Source: Gautieria morchelliformis
Lineage: Eukaryota > Basidiomycota > Agaricomycetes > Gomphales > Gomphaceae
Direction of reading: 5' to 3'
NCBI GenBank assembly: GCA_015179125.1
Contig: WHVA01000162.1
Span: 1-64,000 of the forward strand
Length of the DNA: 64,000 nt
In this document: positions 10,737-21,168 of the stretch, in pieces
Layout: each line of letters starts with the position of its first letter
Position numbering within the stretch: the first letter of the stretch is position 1
Program-made: the position numbers and the translations under genes
Notes under the pieces: generated by a model
Seen by the model: only the letters and a program-made list of their open reading frames with translations
What the model was told of the DNA's origin: nothing
The model's database searches: none

Positions 10737-12419
10737 TCACACCTTCTTAGCAAGCTTCCTTATAGCCTTTCTAGCCGCTCCTTTGATGAAATTCGTGTCA
10801 CCCCATGACATCCCGATGTTGGCCATGAGCACATCAGCTGTCACCTCCTTCAGTTCGTTTAGGAAGTAAACGTTGTTTGCTTCAAATTTACCTTTGAATT
10901 CATCAATGTTCCGCCCCCTAGCCTCAGGCCAATTACGGACATTGTCAAGAAACTCTTCGATGCTTGGGTAAGCGATGTCACCGGGAGTCACAGGGGTCAA
11001 CTGTTCAGTCTCTTGTCAGGATTGACTGGAGTAACAGGGCGGTTCAGGACCATGTTCTGAGCAAACATTCGATAGTCAATTGGTGGGAACATCATCATAG
11101 GAAATGATCCTTGAAGACCCAATGCAGCGCCGGGCAGGTTCGCCCTTGACCCTTCATTGGTCTTCTCTTTTTGAATGGAGTCTTTGCGATAATGGAAGTC
11201 TTCGAAGTGAGCGTTGTTTGGAGGAACTTTCAGAGTGACCCCGTGAATGTTAGAAACCTAAATTCGCATTATTAGCAGCAAGTAATACATATAAATGCAA
11301 AGGTTGTACTCACCAAGGCTGTTACCCAGGACTGGAGTTGGCACCATGATAAATGCGTGTGCTCTCTGCTCTTATTCAGTTTGCAGACTTTTGAAGCACA
11401 TGCCGGTTTGCCACAGTTTGAATACTCTGCCTTCAACGCCTCCATGAAATCCCTTTCCCGTTTTGTCGGTAGGCCATGCTCTTCGATCTCAGATCCTTCA
11501 GTGTCAGAATCAGCGTTCAAGTCCTGAATACGAGCTTTCTTCTTTTTGCCCCTGCCAGCTGCATTTGACACAGTTTTGTCCCTTTTCCTGGAAGTGTATG
11601 GCGAAGCGATGCGATGTACTATAATTCTTATAATATCAGATGCGGCTGCCATGCGAAGTCACACGCACACGTACACTTTCATCCAGAACGATGTCTACTT
11701 CCACGCCACTGGCATCGCCCCTTTTCTTCCTTGCCTGAGTGCCCTTCACATCATCCTTGAGGTTGTCCCAGTCCTCTTCTTTTGCCAGTTTCGAAAGGTG
11801 TTTATCTCGCACACCTTTGAGCCGGTAAGCTAGGTGCGGCATCTTTTTCACTGTTTGATAGCACCCTATCGCTTTGAAGATACGTTCCTCGACCTTCTTG
11901 TAACCGACATTGGCAGGAAGCTTCACACGCTCAACAAACCCTTTGGCTTCAGTGCCGTCCGGAACACGCAAGATAATTACTAGGCCGTGAAATGAGCATC
12001 AAATTATAAATGAAAAATATGATGGCATACCAGGTTCATCAATATCCTTTACCTGTTTGGGAACTGCCACCTCTACTAACTCTTCAGACTCTGAGTCTCG
12101 ATTAGGGTCGTTGGGCTCGGCTTCGGACTCGGATGCACTTTGAGCCGGCTGGGTCTCTTCCTCATATGAAGACCCTGACTCAGATTCCAAGTCTTCAAAA
12201 GTTACTTTTTTTGCCGCCTGACGTTGCGGTCGAAAAGTGCTAGTAGTTTGAACAGATTCTAAATAACTGGTGAGCTTGAAATAGCATCATTATATATAAA
12301 CGACCTTTGCCCTGAATTCCCACTATGTCAGGTAACAGTTCCTCTGGAGGTTCTTTGACCTTTTTCGTTGCTCGTGTTGACTTGGTGGGGGGCTGTCTTT
12401 TATTGTTGTTATTTCCCAT
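10737..12419 (-). CDS. Unrecognised multi-exon protein, acidic middle, SAM-like end
   Basis: I do not recognise this family. Coding blocks on the minus strand: 12419-12305 (MGNNNNKRQPPTKSTRATKK); about 12266-12030 (acidic Ser/Glu-rich, SESEAEPNDPNRDSESEELV); 11971-11690 (LPANVGYKKVEERIFKAIG); about 11590-11310 (basic KRDKTVSNAAGRGKKKKARI, then four Cys around CGKPACASKVCKLN); about 11260-11020; and a final block ending at 10737. Most joins look like short GT-AG introns. The last 60 residues (FKGKFEANNVYFLNELKEV to RKAIRKLAKKV) resemble a SAM-like helical bundle, which is inference only. The first junction and the one near 11010 do not keep frame cleanly, so the model is approximate and the gene may be damaged. 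The charged composition suggests a nuclear, nucleic-acid-associated protein. Confidence 0.5.
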
Positions 12420-12929
12420 TGTTGGTAAGGCAAGTCGAACTTGGGCGGGTTATGCCGATTCATAATAGGTGGCTTGCCGCACTGCACCATCGACAACACC
12501 ATGCACCACAGACACTTCAGCCTCTCTTGGTTCGGCACTCGTCTTCCATATGAACTTGCCCCGGGCTTCGAAGCATCCGCTGACCCTGTTCTTCAATCGC
12601 GCCTTTTCGCTTAGCTCCACAGGCTCGCCGTCAAGTACCAGCAGCTCCCTGTCAGCTCCCCCATAACCCCAGTGGCCAACTTCCGTGAGTATCCCGGCCC
12701 ATATTCCTCATACCAGGGTGTCTGACCACTCGACTCCCGCGGAGCACCACGGCCCAGGCACATTCGTGTCCCAGGGCACGCGTACCTGCACCCGCACCCG
12801 CCGCCGCCCGTTCCCCCACCACCCCATCCTCCTGCACCAGCTCGCCCACCCCAGCACCTCCCCGCCCCTCACCCCGCCGCATACCGTGCGCCCCCCACGT
12901 CCTTCGCGTTGCCGCCCAACCCGTCCCTG
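12420..12929 (+). other. Pro-rich segment leading into the right arm
   Basis: Open on the plus strand in more than one frame (for example 12685-13332), but mainly because of proline-rich low complexity. The stretch near 12630-12720 reads YQQLPVSSPITPVANFREYP, which looks like true coding sequence of an unknown gene, but a stop follows soon after. Not similar to the DNA inside the left arm, so the inverted duplication begins only at the hexamer array. Confidence 0.35.
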
Positions 12930-13541
12930 CACCCCCGCACCTGCACCCGCATCTGCACCCGTACTTGCACCCGCACCCGTACCTGCACCCGCACCTGCAC
13001 CCACACCCGCACCCGCACCCGCACCTGCACCTGCACCCGCACCCGCCCGCTCCCCCACCACCCTGTCCTCCTATACCAGCTCGCCCACCCCAGCACCTCC
13101 GCGCCCCTCACCCCACCACATACGCGTGCGCCCCCGCGGTTTCCGAGCTCAAGAACGTGTCAGGATCGGCGAAGTTGCCTTATGGTGCATTGGCACTCGG
13201 TGCGGAAGGGATCAAAGATTTCAGGGCTTATGCTACACAGGAGGAAATCCGACATCGAGAACGAACGCCTACCGTCAGATCTCACTGATCCAATGTCAGA
13301 AGAAGCTAAGCCCTTCCTCTCCAATCCTATGACACCCTCTTCTGGAGATTCTCCTGTAGTGGGTTCTCACCATTAGTACAAAGTAGCAAACAAAATTAAA
13401 ACCTGCATTGAACTACATACAGTAAGCTAAGCTTGACATTGTTCCCCCTCAGCACCCAAAATGCAAAATAAAAAATGCTTGTTTTATTCAGATTTTTTAG
13501 TTCTATGCCCTAGCTATGGTCCACATAGCTTCAGATATGAA
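12930..13541 (+). repeat. Right arm of the long inverted duplication
   Basis: Inverted copy of 5342-6013, with a shorter hexamer array (about 12930-13050) and then a nearly identical unique part ending at ...CAGATATGAA. It carries the same C-terminal peptide as the left arm, with a few substitutions (for example ELKNV for ELKNM, IKDFRAY for IKDFGAY). It ends directly at the 3' side of the LINE at 13542. Unlike the left arm it lacks the last 110 bases and the poly(A). Confidence 0.8.
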
Positions 13542-13671
13542 TCATGTTCCTTCTCGCCTTTAGACCTCTTTCTCTGCTTGTGCTCGTTGGGCAGGGCCCC
13601 GAGCGTGTCCGTGCCTGTGTGGGCGAGGTGTGTGTTCTCTCGCGCTCTTCATGTCCCTTCTTCTCCCTCGC

Positions 13672-14181
13672 TCACTCCCTTTGACCTCTCATCTCTTTCG
13701 CTGGGAGCAAAGTGTTCCCGTACTGCTCCTTGAATCGTCCCGTGTCATGTATGTACCTGAACAAGTGCCCCAAGGCTTTATGTCCCCCCAGTAGAGTTCT
13801 GACCGAGTCCGCCCCTCGCCCAAGTTTTTTCCTCAGCGCTTTCCTCTGTTCGTGGTATGCGGGGCATCGGAATAAGTAGTGGTGGACGGTCTCGTTCACG
13901 TTCTTGCACGCTGGACAGGTAGGGGAGTCCTTCTTGCCTATTTTGTGGAGGTGTCCGTTCAGAGCGACATGTCCCGTTCTGAGTTGTACGAGCAGGCTCG
14001 CATGCTTGCGCGGCATGTTTTTGGTAATCTTTGCAAATGCTGCAGACGGCATCGTGGGGTCAATCTCATGTGCGAAGCGGGCTCTGGGCGACTTAGCAAA
14101 CATCCTTCGTGCCTCTAGCTTCAACTCGGTGTTGTGTCTTTGGATCTTGGCGGCTCTGCTATCGGGAGCGTTCCCCTGCAC
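13672..14181 (-). pseudogene. LINE copy 1 ORF2 C-terminal Cys/His region
   Basis: The end of ORF2 downstream of RNase H. It contains CPACKNVNETVHHYLFRCP, a CxxC...H...C arrangement typical of the C-terminus of RNase H-bearing LINEs of the I/Tad groups. The frame closes at 13672 with ...KEMRGQRE. The related stub at 27000 carries a similar ending (RFEKPYEDLTLPVE). Confidence 0.75.
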
Positions 14182-14289
14182 TCGATCGGTATGTCTCGAT
14201 CCCTGCTGTTTGCTCCCTTGCCGCCTTCTTCGCTTCCTCGTCCGCCCTCTCGTTCCCTTCCACCCCTTTGTGTCCTGGTACCCATCTCA

Positions 14290-14796
14290 TGACAACCTTC
14301 GCTTCTTTCTGCCGGCGGACGACCTTTTGACCTGCATGTGTAGCACGTTAACTAGATACTGCCCGGGGATCGCTCTCTCCCTTCTAGTCGTTTGGATCGC
14401 CGCTTGGTTGTCTATGACCATTGTGTTCCTCTCGCACCTTTCCTGTGTCATCATCTTCGCTCCTATAGCCGCTCCGGCTAGCTCCGCCTCGAATACTGTG
14501 TGTTTGGTGTCTGGCCCCATGTATAGCCTCGCGGATCTTATCTCCACTCCGTTCTTGTATAAGACCGCCGCTGCCCCTACGCCGCCCTCTATACTTGACC
14601 CGTCGGAGTATACTGTTACCTCCGCTCTCTCTGTGTCGTGCTCTGCTATCGCGCTCTCCTTCGTCTGTGGTATCCGTGCGCCGAATGCTGGGGTCCACTT
14701 GGGCCCGTGTACGACAGTGTGTATTTTCTCCATTTTTTCCGGGACGAGGTTGAAGACGTGCATGATTTCGTGTAGCGGCGACCGGTGACGTTTCAC
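14290..14796 (-). pseudogene. LINE copy 1 RNase H domain
   Basis: Type I RNase H, which removes RNA from the RNA:DNA hybrid during target-primed reverse transcription. Visible acidic positions are YSDGSSIEGG (first Asp), FEAELAGA (Glu) and VIDNQAAI (second Asp). It follows the RT domain in a different frame, so at least one shift separates them in this copy. Confidence 0.8.
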
Positions 14797-14799
14797 ATA

Positions 14800-15652
14800 C
14801 CTCTTTGCGCCCTGCTGACCTTCTTCGTAGTGGGTGGTCTAGAGGTAGACATGCTAGTCTCACCGCAGCTCTGTGTACATGCTTGGCAACTAGCAGCGGA
14901 AAGGGGAGTAAGTTCGCGTGCGCGTCCAGTGTGTCGGTGGCTGTGGATCTGAGGGCTCCGGTTATGTCCAGCGCCGCTTGGCGCTGTATTCGCGCCAATT
15001 TGTTGATGTGTCCTTTGGTCCCCTTGTGCTTCTTAGTCGCTGGTATGAGAAACAGGTCAGCCGCGTATAGCATTCTCGGTACTGCGACCGCTAAGTAGTA
15101 CGCTCTCATGTGCTTAGCTGCAACGCCCCCTGTTGGCTTCACAAGTCTCCTGTATTGGCTTATATAGGCCTCTCCCTTCTTTAGTGCGTAGTTTGTGTGA
15201 TCTTTGAACCTGAGTTCCTGATCCATTATTACCCCTAGGAGCTTGTGCGTTGTCGTCGGCTTTATCATGTGCCCACCTAACGTTATTGATGGCCTCTCTA
15301 CTGGTCTCGTCTTGCTTGGTTTTTGTGGGTCTCTTTTTCTGCGTCTGGTGAGTCCCATTAATCCGAATTTTTCTATTGCGAATTGGCATTGATGCTTCTC
15401 GGCCCAGCTGTACGCCCCGTCTGTTCTGGTCATTATGTCTGACAATTTGGCGAAGGCGTCCTTCAGGTCCGCTCCTTCTGTGATGAAGGTCGTGTCGTCG
15501 ACAAAGCCTATGCTGCCTTCCCCTTTGTCCCTTCTCGCGATGTCTATCAGGTCTCCATTGTAGAATTGATATGTAATCGCGGATAGGGGGCATCCCTGGT
15601 CCATGCCCCTTTCTATCGGTCTGGTTGCTGAGGCTACAGAGCGAAATAGGAA
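14800..15652 (-). pseudogene. LINE copy 1 reverse transcriptase, second half
   Basis: RT palm and thumb on the minus strand: ERGMDQGCPLSAITYQFYN, then the catalytic IGFVDDTTFI motif, then thumb sequence with YALKKGEAYISQYRRL. The first half of the same domain is missing upstream on this strand and is found inverted at 15653-17461. Confidence 0.85.
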
Positions 15653-17461
15653 CACCAATACCACTCACTAAGCAACAGTTTCATCACTACCTATGCGGAC
15701 TGACGACAGCCATAATAGACACGACAGATGAATTGGTGCCGAAAAGCAAACAATCACCCTACATGAAGCGGTGGTGGTCCCTGCAGCTGACCCAGATCAG
15801 AGCGGAAACACGATGGCTGGGCAGGAGGTCGTACGCAAAGAGGGACAGCCCAGAAGACTGTTACAACCGTTCATTTCCGACTTCCGACCCTCAGTTCCGC
15901 CACACATTCCGCCCCTCCAATGTTCCGCAACACATTCCGCCCCTCCGACATTTCCGACATTCCGCCCCTTGTACATTTCCCTTGTTCTTTTGACTCTATT
16001 ACTCGGACCCACCGGACCCACCTCACAGTCCATCAAAACCATATATCCGGTCACCCTTGTAGTTCGTTGTCAGATATGTTTTCCCGACCCCTTGTTCTTT
16101 GCCATTGTTCTACCTTACCCTGAACTCCCCTTGTAGTCCCATTGTTCCCAATAGTTAGTTCCCACACATTGTACTTGACTTCCGCTTCCCCCGGAATTTA
16201 CTTAGTACCATACCATTACTTGTTGTTCTGCGCTTTGTATAAAAACCCCCTCATGTATGACTGTAATTCTGCAATCAGATAGTCACCTTCGATACTTGAT
16301 TTCCTTCGCTCCATCTCCTGTTCTTAGCACAGCGAGTCTAGCAAGATCTCAGTCTCTCCGCCTTCCGCCTTCACCTCAGTTCCGACTCAAGTTCCGACCG
16401 AACCTTTGGTTCAGTACTTTCCGACTTCCGACTCCGTTCCGAAATATTTAGGACGATAGTTCATTGGGGGCGCAACCTATAAGTTGAAGCCACTGTCCTT
16501 TCAGTTCCGACTTAGTGGAAATCTCAATACGTAACAAAGACCCAATACACGGTAAGTACAAGAGCGCCAGGAACCGATACGCAGGAGCCATAGAGAAATA
16601 GAAGAAGCAGCATTGGAGAGACTTCCTATACAAAATAGACCAAAAGACGATCTGGACAGCACACAAGTACGCATCGCAGGATGCCAACGACGGGGGCCGA
16701 GAAAAAGTACCAGCACTGTCAGAAGTAAGGGCAAATGGCACAAGGGCAACAGCGGAGATGAATGAGCAGAAAGCGCACATGCTCTTCAACACATTCTTCC
16801 CAGAACCCAACGCCGATGCAGAGCCCATACCACCAGACTATGAGTACCACCCACCAGCATTTGAGTACCAGCCGATAACTGATGAGCAAATACGCAGAGC
16901 GGTAGACACTCTCAACCCGTTCAAAGCCCCAGGAGCGAACGGCATACCGAACGAGCTCATCAAACAGTGTATCGACGTTCTGATACCATACATAGGCCCC
17001 CTATTCCGCGCCACCTTCGAGCTCCAGACGTTCCCGGCAGAATGGAGAGACTCCACCACGAAGGTCCTCCGCAAACCAGGAAAGGCCGACTACACCATTC
17101 CCGGGGCATACAGGCCAATCGCACTGCTAGACACAATAGGAAAGGTATTGTCAGCATGCATGGCGGAGGACCTAGTTAAAATGGCCGAGAAGCATCACCT
17201 GCTACCTGACAACCATTTTGGATGCAGGCCCGGACGAGCGACGAGCGACGCAATCCACTACGTGGTTGGCGAAGTGAAGGACGCGTGGAGGAAGGGCAAA
17301 GTGCTAGGGGTACTATACCCGGGTATCAAGGGAGCCTTCCCGAGCATCATCCTAAACAGGCTGACCCACAATATGCGCAGAAGGGGGGTACCGAGGGAAT
17401 ACACAGAATGGATAGACAGGAAAGTCCGAGGCAGACTCACCACGGTGTGCTTCGACGATGT
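15653..17461 (+). pseudogene. Inverted segment of LINE copy 1 (linker and first half of RT)
   Basis: Plus-strand LINE sequence filling exactly the part missing from the minus-strand LINE. It starts PIPLTKQQFHHYLCGL and DELVPKSKQSPYMKRWW, continues with the RT fingers (LNPFKAPGANGIPNELI, RKPGKADYTIPGAYRPIALL, NHFGCRPGR) and stops at RGRLTTVCFDD. The first catalytic Asp motif reads LYPGIKGAF where copy 2 has LFLDIKGAF, so this Asp is lost. Both breakpoints sit at an AACA microhomology (15651-15654 and near 17461). Contains the solo LTR 15859-16536. Confidence 0.85.
15859..16536 (+). repeat. Solo LTR of gypsy family 3, TSD AAGAC
   Basis: A 678-bp LTR with TGTTACAACCG...ATACGTAACA ends, flanked by AAGAC at 15854-15858 and 16537-16541. 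It is the same family as 43986-44643. A TATA-like GTATAAAAACC lies just past its middle. It interrupts the inverted LINE segment. Confidence 0.92.
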
Positions 17462-18298
17462 GTTGAGCTTCTCATTGTACTTCTTCCAATTTACTTGCCT
17501 ATAATTGGGTCTCTGGCTCTGTATGCTAGCCTTGACCGTCACGTTGACTGTGGTGTCGATAGGGAAATGATCGCTTTTCGGTGGTCGGTCCTCCGGTACT
17601 GTTATGCAACTGGTGAGGCTTTCTATTAATAGAGATGAGATGAAGACGTTATCTGTCCGGGTGTGATTTCCTGTGGCCATCGCTTTGAGAGTGGGGATGC
17701 CCTTGGGTAGAGCCATGTGCAGCCCATACTCCGAGACCGCGTCCAACAGGATTTGTGCTTCGTCCAAGTTGGCTCTGGTGAAGAGGTGAGAGTTTCGGAG
17801 TTCGTCCCACGTCGGGTGGTGCCTATTGAAGTCTCCTAGCCAGATTACCTCTTCTGTTTCCTGTCCCTGTGTCTCCTCTTGTGTTGCTTTCCTCTGCATG
17901 TATCGTCTCGTGGCTCTTATACTATCAGACTGTGTGCAGTCAGCATATATGTTTACGATTAGTACGTTACCCATGCATGTTTTGAGTTTTATTGCCGTGG
18001 CGTCCGGCGATCCTGCATCCTCGGCCCCCCACACGCTCGTGGCTATTCTCTTGCTCACTAGGATCATCGATCTCCTCCTCTTTTCTTTGTCCTGGTAGTG
18101 TGTTTTTGGATAGACTGAATACCAATTTGGTGTGGCTCTAGAGTTCCCCAAGAAGTCAATGTATGGTTCTTGGATGGCGAGAATGTCATATCGGTCAGGT
18201 GGGCACTTAGCTAGCATTTCCGCCGTTGCCGTTAAGGATTTGTTCACGTTCTGCTGTCTGATCCTCAGGTTTTTTAGCTGTTGGTTTGTCCCGTTCAT
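17461..18298 (-). pseudogene. LINE copy 1 ORF2 start: APE-type endonuclease
   Basis: Apurinic-endonuclease-like domain that nicks the target to prime reverse transcription. ORF2 starts at ATG 18298. Catalytic residues are visible in RIRQQNVNKS (Asn), ILAIQEPYID (Glu), VIWLGDFNRHHPTWDE (Asp/Asn) and PPKSDHFPID (Asp-His). The domain is complete and open until the inversion breakpoint near 17461. The ORF1 stop and the ORF2 start overlap as ATGA. Confidence 0.88.
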
Positions 18299-20101
18299 CC
18301 TTGGATCGCGCTGTTGTCACCCTCGGTTCGCTGTCCTATCTGGGGCCGTTCGCGGCTGCTCCCTATCCCATAATTGTCCAGTCGGCTCTGCCTACCCTCT
18401 CCTAGCTGACGTTCGTGCCAGCCTTGGTCTCTGTGTCCGATTCTTGGGTTTGCCCTTCTTCCTTCTCCTCTGGCGCTCGCTGTGCCCTCCATCCTAGTGC
18501 TGTATCCTGATCCCTCTTGTTCCCTCTGGCGCCTGTTTTCATTTACGCCGTTCATCTGTCTCCCCCTGTTCGCCTCTTCCTCTACTGCTCTTGCCCTTCT
18601 GTCTTCGTGGGCGCTGGCTCTTCTCAGTACTTCTCCTGCGTAAACTGCCTCTTCCATCTCTCTCTGTTGCTCCCATGTCCATGGGTGCTCGTCTGGGAAA
18701 AATCTGTAGGTATGTTCCGGGTCGCTCTTTTCCGCCGCCGCACACGCTGCTCTGAACGTTGGGCATGTTCTGTCCCATGAAGCGTGTCCCTGCACGTTGC
18801 AGTTGGCGCATTTGTATCTCTTCGGGTCATTCTCTTGGCAATCAGCGGTTCTGTGTTCGTCCCCGCAGGTCCCGCATGTCTCATGGCTATTGCATTCTGC
18901 AGCGATGTGCCGCGCATTGTATGCCTGACACTTTAGGCAGCGGCGTGGCTCTCTCTTCATTCTCCTGGCCCAAGTCCTCTTTCCCGCTATGATTAGTCCG
19001 TCCCTTATGCTTTGGTTTGCGGCCTCTGTGCTACTGAATTTCACTATGATGTGGGCGGATTTTTGGCCCGCCGTTCTTCTGTGCACGGGCTTTATCCAGC
19101 GAGTTGAGATCAGGGAGCCCGATGGCAGCTTGGAGTCTCGTTTGATTTTTCCCATCTCCGCGAGCGCGTCCGGCGAGTGGGTCAGGGGCACGTATTCCTA
19201 GGGCCCTGTCTTTTATCATGGCTGTCACGCTGAACTTGCTAAGGAATGCTATTTTGTTTGCTTGGATCCACCTCGCCGCCTCCACCATTTCCAAGTTGAA
19301 AACTATCCCGCCATTCGCTAGCTTTTTGGCCCCGACGAACACCCTGCTGATGTGGCTGTGGTCGTCCCCCAGATTGTCGATGGCTTCATTGGCTTTTGCT
19401 ACCAGTTCCTGTTCGGTCAGCTCAGTGAACGCGTTCTGTTCCGCTTGGGGGTCTCCGTTGATCAGTATTTGTCTTTCTCTAGCCTTCGCTCTCGCCAGAT
19501 TACTCGGATGTGACAGGGGTACATTACCTTTGAGCGCAGCTGCGTATGTCGTCCTCCCTGTCTCGTCATCTTCGTTCTGTCCGCTTGGTTTCCTCATGCT
19601 GTTGATGTGTTCTATGACGTTGTAAGCTCCTTCCGTCGCCGCCTTCGCTAGCTCGGCTGCCTCCTTTGCCTCATCGACCGCCGTTGTGACTTTGGTGAGG
19701 GCCGGCTCCAGGCTCCTTTCGACATGCTTCATCACCGCCACTCCTACCCCTTTCGCCGCTTCCTCTAACATCAATACTGCCACTGCTCTGATGCCCTCCT
19801 GCAGTGTTTTGCCACTTGCATTGTGTGCCAGGGATAGCAGCGCGTAGCTGAGTTGCTCCGCTGACAGTGGTTCGTCTTTGGTGTAGTACCCGTACCTGTC
19901 GAGAAACTGCCTAGCTTGCTCTCTAGTTCTTACTGATACACTCGGTTCAGCCAGTAGCTCAGCTCTCATCTTCGTACTGCTCTGTTGTGCGGTGCCTGCC
20001 CTCGTGCGGTTTTGTGACGTGGCGGGCACCTGTGGGTCGACGCTCGGTGGCATCGGTTTTTTGGGGGCTTCTATTTTGTAGGAGCCTCGTGCTATCGCCA
20101 A
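18295..20101 (-). pseudogene. LINE copy 1 ORF1 (gag-like, three zinc knuckles)
   Basis: RNA-binding ORF1 protein of the LINE, starting at ATG 20101. It has an N-terminal helical region (TREQARQFLDRYGYY to HVERSLEPALTKV), a central part with NGGIVFNLEMVEAARWIQA, and three CCHC knuckles near 18960-18760: CLKCQAYNARHIAAEC, CGTCGDEHRTADC and CANCNVQGHASWDRTC. The C-terminus is Arg/Glu-rich. A frameshift near 19195, where copy 2 reads straight through as SHSPDAL, separates the first and second parts. The stop TGA at 18297-18295 overlaps the ORF2 start. Confidence 0.82.
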
Positions 20102-20200
20102 TTGTCGTCAGCGATCCACTAAGGAGTGGTATAGCTAGTGTGTTTATATGAGAATAAGGAATTTTTGGTTTTGGGTTGTTGTGGTAGGCGTGAGAAAGTT

Positions 20201-20512
20201 GGGCCCTTATCTTTCTTATCAGCTCTATCTGGGCATTGATGCCATTTTCCAGATCCCAACCTTTTGTATATAAAGCGCCTAGACATGTATGCTATCCCTC
20301 AGTTCCAATATCAACTTAGATCCTCATGAAGTGAAGTCCCTCATCTGACACTCAATTCTGAACCCTTGGCTTGAAGCCAAGATGCCATCCCAAAATACAG
20401 GGCTGAACACTGAGTGGGTGCTACCTATGAAGTTGAAGCCAAGCCCTCCATTCGAAACCTTGGCTTGGCCCACATTTTGGGCTGAGCCTCAGCACAACGA
20501 CCATGCTTAACA
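20201..20512 (+). repeat. 3' part of a gypsy family 2-like LTR
   Basis: Diverged relative of the end of the 45007-45455 LTR. Shared features are the TATA-like GTATATAAAGC (about 20270), a TGGGTGC...GAAGTTGAAGCCA block and a terminal ...CTTAACA at 20512. Its 5' part is missing; it is replaced by the 5' end of LINE copy 1 at about 20200. Confidence 0.65.
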
Positions 20513-21018
20513 TTGTCTAGTTTTCAATTGACTTATGACCTGCTCTCGTGCCATTTGTAATTCCCTTGTTCAGTATTAGTTGTTGCCCTGTATGTTTCAG
20601 CTACTTGCATCAGAACTTGCTTAGTACCTCTGCCTTATATGCTGTCGCAGCTCTTTGTATAAAGGCCCTCCTGTATGGGCTTCATTCTATGATCAAATTA
20701 ATGATTTCACTATGTGCTACCTTCACTCGAGCCTCCTGTTGTTAGCGCAGTGAACCCTTGCATGGTCTGTGTCTCTAAGCTTTCTATGCCACCTTCTGCC
20801 TTCTCACTCTACCTTCCACTCCATCTCTCACTCCTGACCTTTGACCTTCAATATTGACTTTGACTTTGAAACCTCAAATCTTTGTCAACCTCAATTCCAA
20901 CTCTTCTGACACTTGTGATTTCTGAAATACTTAGGATCAGTAGTTCATTGGGGGTGTTATATATACATTGAAGCCTCAGCCCTTTCTAGTCCTGGCAGCA
21001 GGTTTCACAGTATGTAAC
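20513..21018 (+). repeat. 3' part of a gypsy family 3-like LTR
   Basis: Diverged relative of the 43986-44643 LTR: CTTAGTACC, then CAGCTCTTTGTATAAAGGC, AATACTTAGGATCAGTAGTTC and a terminal ...GTATGTAACA at 21018. It directly follows another LTR tail, in the same orientation, with no internal region. It lies about 150 bases past the 3' end of the NLR-like gene. Confidence 0.65.
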
Positions 21019-21168
21019 AATAGATTAGCATACAGGTACTGAAAACTCAGTCTATATATCATTATATATTAAAATGGCTGACTCAGTGTTCTGGGGTCCT
21101 GCTTACCAGGATCTCTTGGTTAACTCCATGGCTTGAATCTCCAGCTCTTCAGCATCCTTCCACCAGCC

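Larger units (their letters stand above)
13542..20200 (-). mobile_element. LINE copy 1 (Tad-like, APE/RT/RNase H), internally inverted
   Basis: A non-LTR retrotransposon on the minus strand. Order from its 5' end: 5' leader 20200-20102; ORF1 20101-18295; ORF2 from 18298 with APE endonuclease (to 17461); the segment 15653-17461 in reverse orientation (linker and first half of RT); second half of RT (15650-14800); RNase H (14796-14290); and a Cys/His C-terminal region (14181-13672). The 3' UTR ends at 13542 without poly(A), against the inverted-repeat arm. The leader AACTTTCTCACGCCTACCAC matches the 5' end of LINE copy 2 at 48503, which supports a full-length 5' end. The inversion and a frameshift in ORF1 make it inactive. 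Confidence 0.88.

Noticed and set aside
12940-13376. Cell-wall-like proline-rich protein in the right arm
   Set aside because: Low-complexity repeat without signal peptide or membrane segment; the frame choice is arbitrary within the hexamer array.
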